The translations under genes and the position numbers were made by a program. From the NCBI GenBank assembly GCA_014529385.2, contig CM043948.1, forward strand, positions 75,166,791 through 75,230,790: a stretch of 64,000 bases of DNA. Reading direction: 5' to 3'. Position 1 is the stretch's first letter. Each line of letters starts with the position of its first letter. This DNA comes from Adiantum capillus-veneris (taxonomy: Eukaryota; Streptophyta; Polypodiopsida; Polypodiales; Pteridaceae). The notes beneath the pieces are model-generated. The model did no database searches. It worked only from the letters and a program-made list of their open reading frames with translations, and was not told the origin of the DNA. This document shows positions 20,184 through 31,287 of the stretch, piece by piece.

Positions 20184-21790
20184 TGTTTGCTGACAGTCAT
20201 CATTCATTTGTTTCCCTCTCAACCTTTTTCCCTGACCTCTCAATCACCAATCTTAGGGAATGTACATATAAAGCTTTATACTCACAAAAAACAAAAAAAT
20301 AAAGAGCAAGAGCAATTAGCAAACGAGTATGCACATTAAAAGTCAAAACATTGACTCGGACCTACACATGTCACATCTGGTATAGTGAAACGGAAACCTA
20401 TGCCATAAAACACCTTTGATCCTCATCACTTGAGTGATGGAGGGTAGGTAAGATTAGTACGATAGGAGTGTTTCTGTTTTAGAGTTGAGAGATTAGCGAA
20501 GTTCTCTTTTCCCACTAATGTGCCTCCTGGAGGTATTCCTTTTGTTTCCTAGTGTGTACAGGAACGTGTTGCTGTGGTTAGGATTTGGACCTTCATGGAA
20601 CCTTTCTCTCGTTCACACTTCAAATCAAGCGCGACCATCAACACAAACAGGTGTTTTATGTCCATTAGCATTGCCCTTATCTTTTTGCATCCATGTTTGT
20701 CTGCTTTGATTGTGATTGGTAGCATAATATTCACCGCATTTGCTTAGTATCAAACATTTAATTCAATGTAATGTTTTGTCATAATCACTTGTCTAGGTTT
20801 AAAAATCAAGCAGTCCGACTAAGCTAGTTTGACCAAGCTAGGTATTAGAAATCTTCTCTTAATACCATGGGGAATGCCTTCCTAATAAGCAATGGTTACT
20901 TAGGTTCTTAATCCAATTTAGGCAGCATTGTATGAAATGTACTAGGGCTTTCTAGTGGGCTTAACCCTAGTGACCTTTAGCTTAAGTATTATAAAGGGAG
21001 TTTACTAATGTGATGAGCCTGGGGAGGGTAACAGTGTTATATGACCCCCCAAAGTTACAAAATTTAAATGCTGAAAATGAACAAACAAAAAATCAGAGTG
21101 CCACAAATGAAAAATTTTACGCTGGAAGAGAAATCCCTGCTTAAATTGGTACTTCACTCACATGTATCGCCTATGGTACTAGAGCCCTAGAGGTTCCCAG
21201 TGTGGGCGCTTTTCCTTGAAAAGCAAAAAACCCAAGGCATACAAAATAAGCACACACATCATAATTGAATCAATGTGAAAAGACTTTGGGGGGTCAAAGA
21301 AAAAGTAATCAGTCAGGCGATGATTTCATGAGAAATTCCTTTTATGGTAGCTTAACTACAAAGTCTTCTAGGTATAGCCTCTAGTCAGCGCTCGAACATG
21401 AATACTTGGCTCTCGCGATTAAACAACTTAATTGACCACTGAAAATTAAGAAGCTTACCCATGGTATTAATATTCGATCTCTAGTGCCTTTCGACCGTCA
21501 AATTAGCGACCCCAGACTTGTCTAATTTTTTACCTTTACATCTGTTTATGCATTTGATTACATTGCAATTTAATGTTCATTGCTGACAAATTGTTTGAAA
21601 TTCTTTTACCAATCAATTTGTCTACCTAAAACTGCACATGCTTTTTAATCACTTATGAAAATGCAATTACTGTGCCAATGTTGTTTGATTTTGCAGTGAC
21701 TGAAGAAGGCTAAGGACATTCATCTCAAATGCTCTTCCACCTCGATGAACCAGCTTCAACTCAATAGCTTCCGAGGACGGAATCTACATC
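20184..21790 (+). other. GP-1 3' untranslated region
   Basis: About 1.6 kb with no convincing gene. It matches the corresponding parts of Ty3-1 and GP-3 but lacks the Ty3-1 accessory ORF. A TATA-like ACATATAAAG lies at 20264-20273. Confidence 0.75.
20264..20273 (+). promoter_or_regulatory. Internal TATA-like site in GP-1
   Basis: ACATATAAAG about 90 bp after the second purine tract, at the same place as in Ty3-1 and GP-3. Activity is inferred. Confidence 0.4.
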
Positions 21791-21803
21791 AGGAAGGGGG
21801 GCA
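21791..21803 (+). other. GP-1 polypurine tract
   Basis: AGGAAGGGGGGCA directly abuts the 3' LTR, the expected site for second-strand priming. Confidence 0.92.
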
Positions 21804-22094
21804 TGTTAACCCTCACGGCACACGGACACCCTATGATCTATAAACGTTGTATTATTTAGAGTCAGGTACCGGGCTTGTCGGACCAATAGGAAAAGGGAAG
21901 GGTGATCGTCGATGAGAGGCGCACTCTAACTGGGACATTCAAGGGGTTAGTTGGCTAAGCATGGGCGCCCAAGTGTGAATGGGGTGAGCTCATATAAAAG
22001 CCAACTAAACCTAAAATTCACTCATTCTCTCATTTGTACAATAGAAGAGTGCTCTTGCTCCATCTCCATCTCCATCTTCTTCTTCTTCACCTCC

Positions 22095-22181
<87 letters not shown>

Positions 22182-22424
22182 TGTGTGCGATCGAGCATGA
22201 CGAAGGCACGACGGCGGCGAGGCGGTTGAGCACGGCACGACTGCAGCTTCTTCTTCATCGCGGCGAGGAATCCACCACGAAGGCAAGCGTAGAGCGGTGA
22301 GTGACACACCCTTTGCTCTCTTGAGCTTGCTAGTTTAGGCTTGTTGTGTGCTTGGAGCCATTTGTGGCTCGCACACGGTGTATTGGCAAGTCCCTTGCTT
22401 CGACAGTGCGGCAAGGAGCGCACA
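21804..22424 (+). repeat. GP-1 3' LTR
   Basis: A 621-bp LTR ending GAGCGCACA, followed by the TGCTT duplication. Compared with the 5' copy it has a handful of substitutions, and its microsatellite is (TG)18(AG)21 at 22096-22173 instead of (TG)10(AG)29. Confidence 0.95.
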
Positions 22425-22429
22425 TGCTT

Positions 22430-22535
22430 CTCCCAAGAAGAATAAACACAAAGGTCGTCTAGGAAAGCTTCACAAAACTCCCTTAGAAATTCTTTAAACG
22501 CAGTGTTTATTAATCGTTGGAATGTAGCATCGGTG
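22430..22535 (-). pseudogene. Ty3-1 RT fragment with the catalytic LDD box
   Basis: Minus-strand translation ATFQRLINTAF then FLDDLCVYSSWEKH is the active-site region of Ty3 RT (the Y/F-x-D-D box). It continues in frame, across GP-1 and its duplication, with 13410 and below. Upstream RT, protease and gag of Ty3-1 are absent: homology ends near 22535 and Copia-1-type leader sequence follows. Confidence 0.85.
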
Positions 22536-23221
22536 GACACATGCGTTGACAGATGCATTTTGTTGTGAGCACACCTAGTGCTACTGACATCATTTGAGAG
22601 CAGATATCCCCGCAGGGATCACTTTCACTGCATGCAGCAGTTCTTGGCGCCTGTTTGAGCGTGGTTTTACTCATGTACGTTGAGTTGCGGAAACTACCCA
22701 CTGCACTACGTGTGGAGCCATTTTTTGCTATTTTGGCAGTTTTTCCCGACCGTTTCTGAGACTCGGACCGGAAGAGCCCTTTCTGAGACTATGGCTAGTC
22801 CTTTTGTGTCTGCATTAGCTTTTGGAGGGTCGATAGCATGAGGTTTTCTTTGAGTTGGGGTGTGCTCGAATGTTGAGACACTGTCGGTGATACAGGTGGT
22901 TGGAGTTCCCCTTTACGGTACCCTCGCCATAGGATATGTATCTGGACGGTTATTTATGGTTTTGACACCGAGTTGGCACTCACATAGCAGTTGTTTTGTG
23001 CAGCAGATGACTAGTTAGTGTAGTTGGCACATTTATATGCATTTTGAGTTGAGTTTTGACTCCTCATACAAACGAGACTCTTCTCCCGAGTCATGACTTC
23101 CATTGTTGGCACTTTTGAGTCTATTTCGGTTGAGATTTTACTCCCGCTACAAAGGTTACTCTACCCAAATTTCTACAGCTTCTTGCCATAGTTTGGCACC
23201 TCTCAAACCCTTTTATCAGCG
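22536..23221 (+). other. Remainder of the Copia-1 leader
   Basis: Non-coding DNA directly upstream of the Copia-1 gag start. Assigned to Copia-1 by position only; part of it may belong to deleted neighbours. No gene seen. Confidence 0.5.
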
Positions 23222-23770
23222 ATGGCTTCTTCTTCAGAAAAGGAGGAGTATTTCATTCGGAAGTTCGATGGCAGCAACTTCACCATGTGGAAAGAGCGCA
23301 TGAAGGATGTTTTGATAAACAAAGGCCTCTCAGAACCATTGAAAGAGCGCGCAGAGGATGATGATTATACACAAGCTCAATGGGAGCTTTTGGATGCAAA
23401 AGCCATGGCTACAATACGTCTACATCTAGCCGAGTCAGTCTTCTTCACTATCATAGGGAAGAAAACAACCAAGGAACTTTGGGACAGCTTATGTTCAGCA
23501 TGGGAGAGCAAAAGTGCATCCAACAAAGTTTTTCTCATGATAAGCTTATGAAGCTCAACATGAAAGAAGGTAGCACAGTTTCTAGTCATTTAAATGAGTT
23601 CAACTCCTTGTTCAGTCAGCTGACATCTCAGAGCTTTAAGGAGTTTTATGATGAGCTCAAGTCTATCTTCCTGTTATGCTCTCTACCCAGTTCATGAATT
23701 ATCTTTTGCACAGCCATTAGCAATTCAGCTCCGAATGGCAAGTTAGAGTTCAATGCTGTCACAGACGCGT
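23222..23770 (+). pseudogene. Copia-1 gag, N-terminal half
   Basis: ATG at 23222 (MASSSEKEEYFIRKFDG) begins a typical Copia gag: an N-terminal block with KFDGSNFTMWKERM, then ELWDSLCSAWESKSASNKVF. A frame change near 23540 and a stop near 23696 break it. At 23770 the frame is cut by Ty3-2; the reading resumes without loss at 33794 using the 4-bp duplication GCGT. Gag would form the particle shell. Confidence 0.88.
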
Positions 23771-25779
23771 TGTCGAGAAATTTGCGGTCTTGCCAGGAAA
23801 GCACCGGGCTTATGGCTGTGAGAGTTTGTGAGAAAACTCAACAAAAACTATATGAAGGAGTTAAACCATAGATGCCATGAAGAATAGGGTTTGGAAAGAA
23901 GTGCAATCAAAGAAGACTCACTCTTTCTCTCTTGCACTCACACACACAAAGAAAGAACGCAAAAGAGAATGTCAAAACAATACAAAGATGAAAACATCAA
24001 GGCTATGGTCATATCGTATCATGGGTAATATGAAAGGGTTAATGGATGAGTTAATGGCATTCAATCTTGGCTGACCAAATAGGCTACGAATTGTTCTTTG
24101 GAATTGTAGTTTTGTGCTTACCATAATATAGATATTTTGTCTAGTGATTGGGATTAATTGTGTGTACAAATCCTCTTGGTTCATAGCAAGATAACTACAC
24201 TTACATCAAAAGAAAAATTATAGTCTATGAGAGGTAGTATGATGGGATCCGGTGATAGAAGTATTTCATTGAGCCTTTCAGGGCCGAACAGAAACACTAT
24301 ACGTTGTTGAAAGTGTATTTTACGGCTAATCCATACCTTAATTCTAATAGATCGTACAGAGTGAAAGCGATAGAAATGATCATCATGTGGGTTATTCATC
24401 TAGGATAGTATGTGAGAAATGTAGATATGAGAGAAGTGAAGAGATGAGAAGTTTCCCTCCAAAGCCCTATTCTTGCTCGTAGGCAATAAGGATACTGCGG
24501 GGAGAGATGTACCTGTAGCAAAGAGAACCTAGAATTTGTAGAGAGGATGAATTACTAAGAATGAGAGAGATAGGTTTGGTTAAGGAGATTAGATACATAT
24601 ATATATATGTTGGATTAGAGATTGAAAAGAAAACAACAAGAAATCAAGAAAACATCAATGTAGAACACATCTTACTTCACAAATCCTTCGACACCATTAT
24701 TGATGGAGAGAGAAGAAGAGTGGAGAATTCCACTTTGATTGATACACCAAGTCCAATATCTTCTTTGATTAGAGTTGATCTTCCAAAGATAGCGTACAAG
24801 AATGGCTAGTCTTCCTCTAGGAGAAAGTGTAGGCTTGGGCTTATGTTAATGGCTAAGTACAATTAGGCATTACTACTCACTCCCTCAAGAATTCCTCTCA
24901 TCAATGGCTTGAATGCTTGAGTTCCTTCCAAAGAAGAAGAGGTCCCCTTTTATAGGTGAAGGGAACCCCCAAGGGTTTACACAAGAAGAGAGGAGCCAGT
25001 GTGAACAGGAATTGGAAAAGTTGGAAATGAGCTGCCCCTGCATGATGTGGGCAGACTGGGGTCTAGTATTTTGATCATATCTCCTCAACTGTGGCTCCAA
25101 ATAAAAAAGTAAAAATATGGGCAAAAACTTCAGCTCATTAGCTACGATTTGCATTTCAAAATTGTTTTCCAATTCGGATTGGAACCTTGTGTAAAAATTT
25201 CATCAAAATAGGGTCCATTTATGGCAGCAAAAGTCTTCATGTGGTCTCCTTAGCTTAGACGTTCATTTAATTCCAAAGGACACCTCATGTCATATGAAAG
25301 CATGACATTGCTCCTTGACTAAGTTTTGTAATCATGCTTGCAATAATGCATTAAAATAAGTGTATCTTTGAAATCATGCCACCTAGTGTCCCACTAGGAT
25401 TTGATTCTCTCCTAGTAGCTATTTAAAAAGAAATATAAGAAAAGTATAAAAAATACATAGAACATATATATATTGGAGTTTACCCTAGATATAGGATCTA
25501 GCTAGGGTGTGAGATGATAATGAAATAGTAGAAATAAAGAATCAATGCTTTTTGCCCCAAGTTAAAGAGGTGGAGCTATTGATGCTTTTCCCATAGTATT
25601 TTCTGATGGTAAAGTAAGGATAGGTTACCCTTGAGAAAAATAATAGGATGAGATAGAAGGTTTATTATTATACTTAAATATGCATATGTACACTATAGGA
25701 AATATAATTATGTATCTAAAAAAATACAAGATAGATCTTGTAGCATGCGTTCTCACTATGTACGTGTCACAGCACGACA
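23771..25779 (-). repeat. Ty3-2 3' LTR
   Basis: 2009 bp, TGTCGAGAAATTTG to CACGACA in plus orientation, adjoining the polypurine tract on its right. Small open frames inside it recur in the other LTR and do not resemble proteins. Confidence 0.95.
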
Positions 25780-25792
25780 TCCACCCCCTCTA
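25780..25792 (-). other. Ty3-2 polypurine tract
   Basis: Minus-strand TAGAGGGGGTGGA abuts the LTR start TGTCG. Confidence 0.9.
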
Positions 25793-25837
25793 AACCTGCA
25801 CATCCTCCGGTATGTGCCACATTGTCTCTTTGTAAGA

Positions 25838-26890
25838 TTAGACCTCTTGTACATCGTCCTTGTCTTCTTCTTCAGTGGATGATTCCAGAGCTTCATGTTC
25901 ACTTTGATCTTCACCTGTGTTTTTCTCTTCTTCCTCATCAATATCTTCTAGATCATTGTCTTCTCTTCTCTTAAACATTTTAATCCTTTTTCCTGCAATG
26001 GGAATCTTTACTTCTGTACCATCTAGTTCAGACAAGCTGTAAGTAGCATTTTCATGCACATGCTTTACAACATACGGTCCAAACCATCTTTTTGAGAACT
26101 TACGCATGACTGTGTGCTGGTTATCAAGGCTACTATCATACACTAAAACCTAGTCACCTTTGTCAATTGCTTTGCTCCTGAGTCGATGTCGCTTATCAAA
26201 ATAGTCCTTGTTTTTCAACCTTGCATTTTTGAGTCGTTCTTTTGCAGCTTCAATGTCTCCAGGTCTTCTCTCTAGCTGCCTTATACGCAGTGCAAGGAGA
26301 TCTTCCCTACTAAGCCCCTCCTGCCAAGGTAGTACATTCCATGTGGGAATTGTATCCTCGATCGACATCACTAGATTTTGACCATGCATTAGCTCCGCAG
26401 GCATGTAGCCAGTTACTGAGCTATGTGTTGTACGATCAGCCCATAAAGCATATGGTAACAATTTTGGCCACTCACCAACTCTTCCTTCGCAAGCCTTGGC
26501 CAAATCTTTGATGATAGGAGGATGCCCTCTTTCACTCTTTCCATTGCCTTCAGGGTTGTAAGCTGTAGTAAAAGAAAGTTTGATCCCTAATCTAGAAAAG
26601 AACTCCCTTGCTTCTTCGGCATCCAGTTCACCTCGATCTGTAGTGATTTTTCCCACACAACCATAACGGCAAATCACCTCATCAAGAAGGAATTTGCACA
26701 CAGCTTCTGTGGTCTTAGCTCTTAATGCTCTTCCTTCAACCTGGTTAGTTAGGTCCTCTCGTGCAAGAACCAAGTATCTCATCTGCCAGAGTCCTAAAGG
26801 CATCGTGACTAGATCCACAACCCATTTACAGTGCATGGCTAGTGGATATGTAGGGTGCAATCCATCACGATGTCGAACATTTGAATACAT
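25838..26890 (-). pseudogene. Ty3-2 integrase and acidic C-terminus
   Basis: Joins cDNA to the target. Catalytic residues: D in KWVVDLVTMPLG, D in ITTDRGELDAEEA, and E in NGKSERGHPP, giving the D-D-E triad. A TAG between 26150 and 26143 interrupts an otherwise single frame. After it come the Ty3 integrase tail (WFGPYVVKHVHENATYSLSE) and a very acidic end (DIDEEEEK, STEEEDKDD). The zinc-binding HHCC part lies upstream (27130-26900), split by stops; HESLWAGHRGVW is readable there. No chromodomain is seen. Confidence 0.85.
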
Positions 26891-27150
26891 TTGACAAGTT
26901 ACACTACAAACTGAGATACATCTTTATACATACCCTTCCACCATTATTTTTCTTTCAACTTGGAGAAGGTTGCCCACACACCCCTGTGTCCAGCCCATAG
27001 ACTCTCATGAAACTCTTGCATGAGCTTTACTTGAGTCTCTTTTTTACATATAACCCGTTGTGGTGTAGCACCCTTTTGTTTAGGATGCTTCCACAAGTAA
27101 CCATCCCTTAAAAGGTACCCATATGCTTTCCTGCGTATCCTCTTGAATTC

Positions 27151-29289
27151 TTATTCAGACCAATCATCCTGTTTTGTTAGAGCACTCAAGTACCTTCCAA
27201 TAGAAAGCCAATCACCTTCATAAAGATCTTTCAAGAACAATTCAAGTGAATTAGTCATGCAGACATAGTTACCTTTGACATGAGAGATAGAATAGAATTT
27301 TGTTCCTACATCATCTCCCTCATCAATCATTTGTGACTCATCTTCATACCTTGCCCTTGATAGCATATCTGCCACTGTATTGTCTTTACCTGCAATGTGC
27401 TTAAACTCGGGATTTAAGGACTTAATGTAGGCAATCCACCGCAACATAGCAATGTCTGGTGTTGAGCAACTTGTAATCATCCCAAGAAGTGGTAGACAAT
27501 CTGTTTCTACAACCACACATGCACCAATTAGGTACTCTTTCCCACTTTTCAAGGCTGTAACCATACCCCATAACTCTCTCTTTATCTGTGGATAGTTTCT
27601 TTGGCGAGCACTTAGTACCTTTGCTCCAAATCTTACCACATACCTGTGTCCTTCTTTGTCATCTTGCCCTATTGCCCATCCAATCCCTGTAGGACTGGTA
27701 TCTACTGTCACAATCACTGGCCTTTGACACTCATAGTCTACCTTTCTCAAAGTAGTTGCTGACTGGAGTAACTCCTTTAGCTTTTTCATAAATTTTACAT
27801 GTGCTTCTGTCCATTTAAACTTTTGATTCTTTCTAAGCAGCTGATAAAGAGGATCAGCTACATGTGCATAATGTGGAATCCAAATAACATAGAAGACACA
27901 TGCTCCGAGAAACCTTCTAACCTCAGTGATGCTAGTGCATGTTTCTTTCATTCTTTGGATGGCATCTACCTTTGATGGACAAGGTTTCCTACCATATGGC
28001 CCGCACATGTGCCCCACAATGAGCACTTCTTTGACACCAAACATAGACTTTTTCCCTGACAATGTAAGATTCACTTCTTCCAACCTAGACAAAATTTTAT
28101 CACAATCATTTATGTGATTTACCACAAACCTGCGACATCCCTTGAGATCCAAAGCTTCATCTTTGTCACTTTCTTCACATCCTTTGATAGGCAAATCATC
28201 AATGAAAGGCATTGTGATTTGATGAATAAAGTCACGTAAGACCTTATTCATCCCATTCATCATATGTGCAACCGAGTTGGTTGCTCCCTGTGGCAAGGTA
28301 CACATCCTTACCAAACCCAAAGGTGTCCTCATGGTTGTCAAGTCTGTGCTTTCGATTGCAAGCTGAAATTGATCATACCCTGAGTAGAGATCCCCCATTG
28401 AGTAGATTGCCCTCCCTGCAAACGCCTATGCAATTTCATCCACAATTGGACCTGTACCTACATTTTTAATTGTCACTTTGTTCACTGGTTGCATATCTTG
28501 GATGAAGCGTAGAGAACCATTCTTCTTTGGAACTGTGAACCACCTGTTTGAGTATGGAGCACAAGAAGGCTCCAAGATTCCCATTTTGCTTTTCTCATTC
28601 AGTAGCTCTACTAACTTTGGCAAATGAGACTTTGGAACCGGAATAGGCCGCAGATTCCAAGGCACATGAGGTATTGTGAAAATTACCATAGGAGCTACAA
28701 TATAAGGATCAACACATCCTATCTCATGTGGATCAAATGCAAAAGCCTTACCATGCTTTGAAAGCATTTCTTTGAAGCACTTTGTCTCCTCTTGTGTTAG
28801 AAACTCCTCGCAACCAATCTGCAACTCTTGAAAGGACTCCTTTGTGAAGGTATGCCCGATCTTTTTAGGATTCCGCAAACTTGGTTGTAAAGAAGCCTGT
28901 ACAATCTTTTCCTTGTTGTTGGGTGGTAAGGGTGAAGCTACTGGTTTCACCTTCTTTGCTACACTCTTGTATTTAGTTTCAACATGGACTTCTGGGCCAA
29001 CTGTTTGGCTTTCTTTAAAGGCTTCTATTACTTGATACATTTCCATAGAGCAAACTTCCACAACTTCATTTTCAAGATGCAAACTAGACCTCATTATAGC
29101 ATCAAGCTCACCCATAGTATCTACAAAAGAAACTTGTTCATACAAACCCAAAACATTTTCAGTAGGCTTTAGCAACCCACTCTTTTTCATGCCTATTTGT
29201 ACATTATGCACATATTGCTTCTCATATCTCTTCAAATCTTCAAGTTTTGTAAAACATACTGATCCATTCCTTGTTACCAAGGAGCTCAT
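27151..29289 (-). pseudogene. Ty3-2 reverse transcriptase and RNase H
   Basis: Makes cDNA. From 29289: an N-terminal linker, RT fingers (WNLRPIPVPKSHLPK, NRWFTVPKKNGSLRFIQD), a TAG at 28428, then MGDLYSGYDQFQLA, TLPQGATNS and the catalytic box PFIDDLP, with F-I-D-D as in other Ty3 RTs. RNase H follows (PVIVTVDTSPTGIGWAIG, KRELWGMVTAL, ETDCLPLLG, DNTVADMLSRARYEDE). All in one frame except the single stop. Integrase follows in another frame. Confidence 0.88.
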
Positions 29290-29357
29290 CGAGAAAGTTT
29301 CACCTATTTTTGGATCACACGAGACCCTTTTTCTTTCTGTACCACTGCAATCCCGCT

Positions 29358-31178
29358 TTACAATGGTACTTGGCCAAAACCCATCATTTCTCTATGATCA
29401 TGAAACTCTTTGCTTACTTTTGGTAGAGGATGTTCTCTGAGGTTGTCACGATTTCTTTCATGGTTTACACAGACTGTGAGAAATTGGACAGCTCGTTTAC
29501 CATCTTTGCTACGTATTCTAGCATATGCTGAACCATCGTCCATTACCTTTGTTTCCATTCGAACTCCCACAATGTAGGGTTGTCCAAGGATGAGATGATA
29601 TGAAGATGTATCCTGTACAAAGAAGTTTTGGTCAATCTTTACATCACCTATTGTCACCTTCACACCTGGACATACTGCATACAATTCACCGGATGAATTG
29701 TTTGCCACTTTTACCATCCAACCATGATCCGTGTCCATTGGCCATTTGCACTTGTTGTAGAGACTCTTTGACATTATGTTTATTTCTGAACCATGGTCAA
29801 TCAAGGCAACAAATGGCTCTTCAAGATCACCTACCTTGACCAAAGTTTCTGTAGTAGCCCTTGCCCAATGACTTCGTGAATAGTAACTCCTAGGAATATC
29901 TTCAACTTCTTCATCATCATTTGAGAAATACACTTGCTTGACTCTCCCACTAGATTGGTAGCATCCTACCATAGCTCCATCATTCTCCTTATTTTGCAGT
30001 TGCATCCCTTGTGTCTTTGAGGTTTCCCCTTCAACCTGTGGATGAGAAACTTCAGCAAGGGTTTGCCTCTTTCTCTTGATGATGTCAATGATCTCCTCAT
30101 GGAATTCACGCTTTGCAATGCCAAGAACTTCTCCCAGAGTAAACTCAATCTTGCTATTCAAGATCCTTTCCTCCAAGACTTTCTTTAAATCTATAGCAAC
30201 CTCAATATCAGATTGTAGTTTATAAGTTGGGCCTTTTGTCTTACCTTTCGTTGGCTCTTTCTTCTTTCCTGTTGTAGACTCCTCCATGAGTACTTCAGGT
30301 GGAGATGCTCCTTGTGTTGAGGGTGTTTGAGAAGGCATTGAGTCGCTTCTTCCCCCACTTCTAGAAGCTCTTTTTGATGGTCCTTCATCAGCATTCTCAC
30401 GTCTGCGCTTCTCTTCTACAATTGCCTCATTTTGTTGGCATTTTGTAATGTAGGCATGCACTGACAATGAGTCCACTGGATCATTCCATCCTGTTTCTAG
30501 ACGTATGCAATCACCTGCTTCATGTAGAATCTCTTTTGTAAGCTTTCCCTTTTTAGCTAATTGCATGACATTTGGCCAAATTTGACCATGATGGTCACTC
30601 ACCTCTTCATCACAAAAATGTTCAATTTTTACTCCATAAGTAGCTGCCTCAACTGAAGAGGTGGCATGCTTGGTTGCCATATCTTCAACTAAGGTTTGCA
30701 TTCCCCCCTTCCCAAAGTTAGTTCTCAAGGGTAGACCTATCTCTCTTAAGTGGATTTTACCATCCTTAAAAAAGACAACACCTTTTGACAAAGCATCACT
30801 AAAATCATCACAATCCCTTCTTACATGGTATGTACTATCACACCAAATACATCTATTAACAAACCCTTCTTTGGGCTGTTGTCTTTGCCTAGGAAGTGGC
30901 CCTGATGGTTGGCCTTTTTCTTCAAGCTTTGCAAACTTCACCTTCAAGTCACACATTCCCTTCACAAGCTCATCTAGCATGGACTCATCAAACTTAGGAG
31001 CGATAAAAGTAGGCTTTACCATTTTGTCAGAAGTTGAGGTGGAAGGACTTGTAGTGTTTACTACCATCTTGTCCCTTCTTCTTTGTCGTTTGGCAAGCAG
31101 TGAGACAACACCTTCAACCTCATTCCAGTCGGTCTTTAGTCCTTGCTCAGCATCTTTATCTTCAAGAAGAAGCTCCAA
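29358..31178 (-). CDS. Ty3-2 gag C-terminal part and protease
   Basis: A 606-codon frame. An N-terminal charged segment precedes one CCHC knuckle, CIWCDSTYHVRRDC (about residue 140), then a long linker rich in S, K and E, and the aspartic protease near residue 455: VALIDHGSEINIMS with D-H-G-S as active site, followed by VKVANNSSGELYAVCPGVKV and YHLILGQPYI. His in the second position seems characteristic of this clade as I recall it. The first Met in the frame is unlikely to be the true start because gag begins at 31731 in another frame; a frameshift or decay lies near 31290. Confidence 0.82.
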   Translation of the reverse strand: MELLLEDKDAEQGLKTDWNEVEGVVSLLAKRQRRRDKMVVNTTSPSTSTSDKMVKPTFIAPKFDESMLDELVKGMCDLKVKFAKLEEKGQPSGPLPRQRQQPKEGFVNRCIWCDSTYHVRRDCDDFSDALSKGVVFFKDGKIHLREIGLPLRTNFGKGGMQTLVEDMATKHATSSVEAATYGVKIEHFCDEEVSDHHGQIWPNVMQLAKKGKLTKEILHEAGDCIRLETGWNDPVDSLSVHAYITKCQQNEAIVEEKRRRENADEGPSKRASRSGGRSDSMPSQTPSTQGASPPEVLMEESTTGKKKEPTKGKTKGPTYKLQSDIEVAIDLKKVLEERILNSKIEFTLGEVLGIAKREFHEEIIDIIKRKRQTLAEVSHPQVEGETSKTQGMQLQNKENDGAMVGCYQSSGRVKQVYFSNDDEEVEDIPRSYYSRSHWARATTETLVKVGDLEEPFVALIDHGSEINIMSKSLYNKCKWPMDTDHGWMVKVANNSSGELYAVCPGVKVTIGDVKIDQNFFVQDTSSYHLILGQPYIVGVRMETKVMDDGSAYARIRSKDGKRAVQFLTVCVNHERNRDNLREHPLPKVSKEFHDHREMMGFGQVPL

Positions 31179-31287
31179 ATTTTCTTGAAACTCTTTACCT
31201 GCAGCTTATAAGAAAAGATCTGTCTTCTCTGCATCTAGTGTGGCCCTTTCTGTTTTAGTGAGTTGTGCATAGCGCCACTCAAATTCC

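Larger units (their letters stand above)
13411..22424 (+). mobile_element. GP-1: complete non-autonomous gag-protease LTR retrotransposon
   Basis: Two LTRs (13411-14032 and 21804-22424), a tRNA-Asp-type primer site, a polypurine tract and matching 5-bp duplications TGCTT at 13406-13410 and 22425-22429 define a complete 9.0-kb insertion in Ty3-1. Joining the flanks restores the Ty3-1 RT frame. The element encodes gag, a protease, the WVPK domain and the tail, followed by 1.6 kb of untranslated sequence. It has no RT, RNase H or integrase, so it must borrow them. The LTRs differ mainly in microsatellite length, with only a handful of substitutions, so insertion is recent. Confidence 0.95.
5437..22535 (-). 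mobile_element. Ty3-1 pol joined through one LTR to a GP-type gag (GP-2); split by GP-1
   Basis: Read on the minus strand the order is RT fragment (22535-22430), GP-1 insertion, RT/RNase H, integrase, second protease, C-terminal tail, accessory ORF, 3' untranslated region, polypurine tract, LTR (7845-7261), tRNA-Asp primer site, leader, gag start (6270-5437). One LTR thus serves as the 3' LTR of one unit and the 5' LTR of the next. Both outer ends are truncated and lack LTRs. The Asp-type primer site points to the Athila/Tat side of plant Ty3/gypsy elements, and the pol part seen has a single RNase H. Confidence 0.85.

Noticed and set aside
20161-20300. A second LTR inside GP-1 starting at TGTTTGCTGAC
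   Set aside because: There is no matching LTR end, primer site or target duplication; kept only as a hypothesis in the findings.
22510-22701. Minus-strand frame upstream of the Ty3-1 RT box
   Set aside because: It is not RT sequence and lies across the deletion junction.
24561-24809. Open frame repeated at 32575
   Set aside because: Both copies lie in the Ty3-2 LTRs and do not resemble a protein; the duplication is the LTR pair itself.
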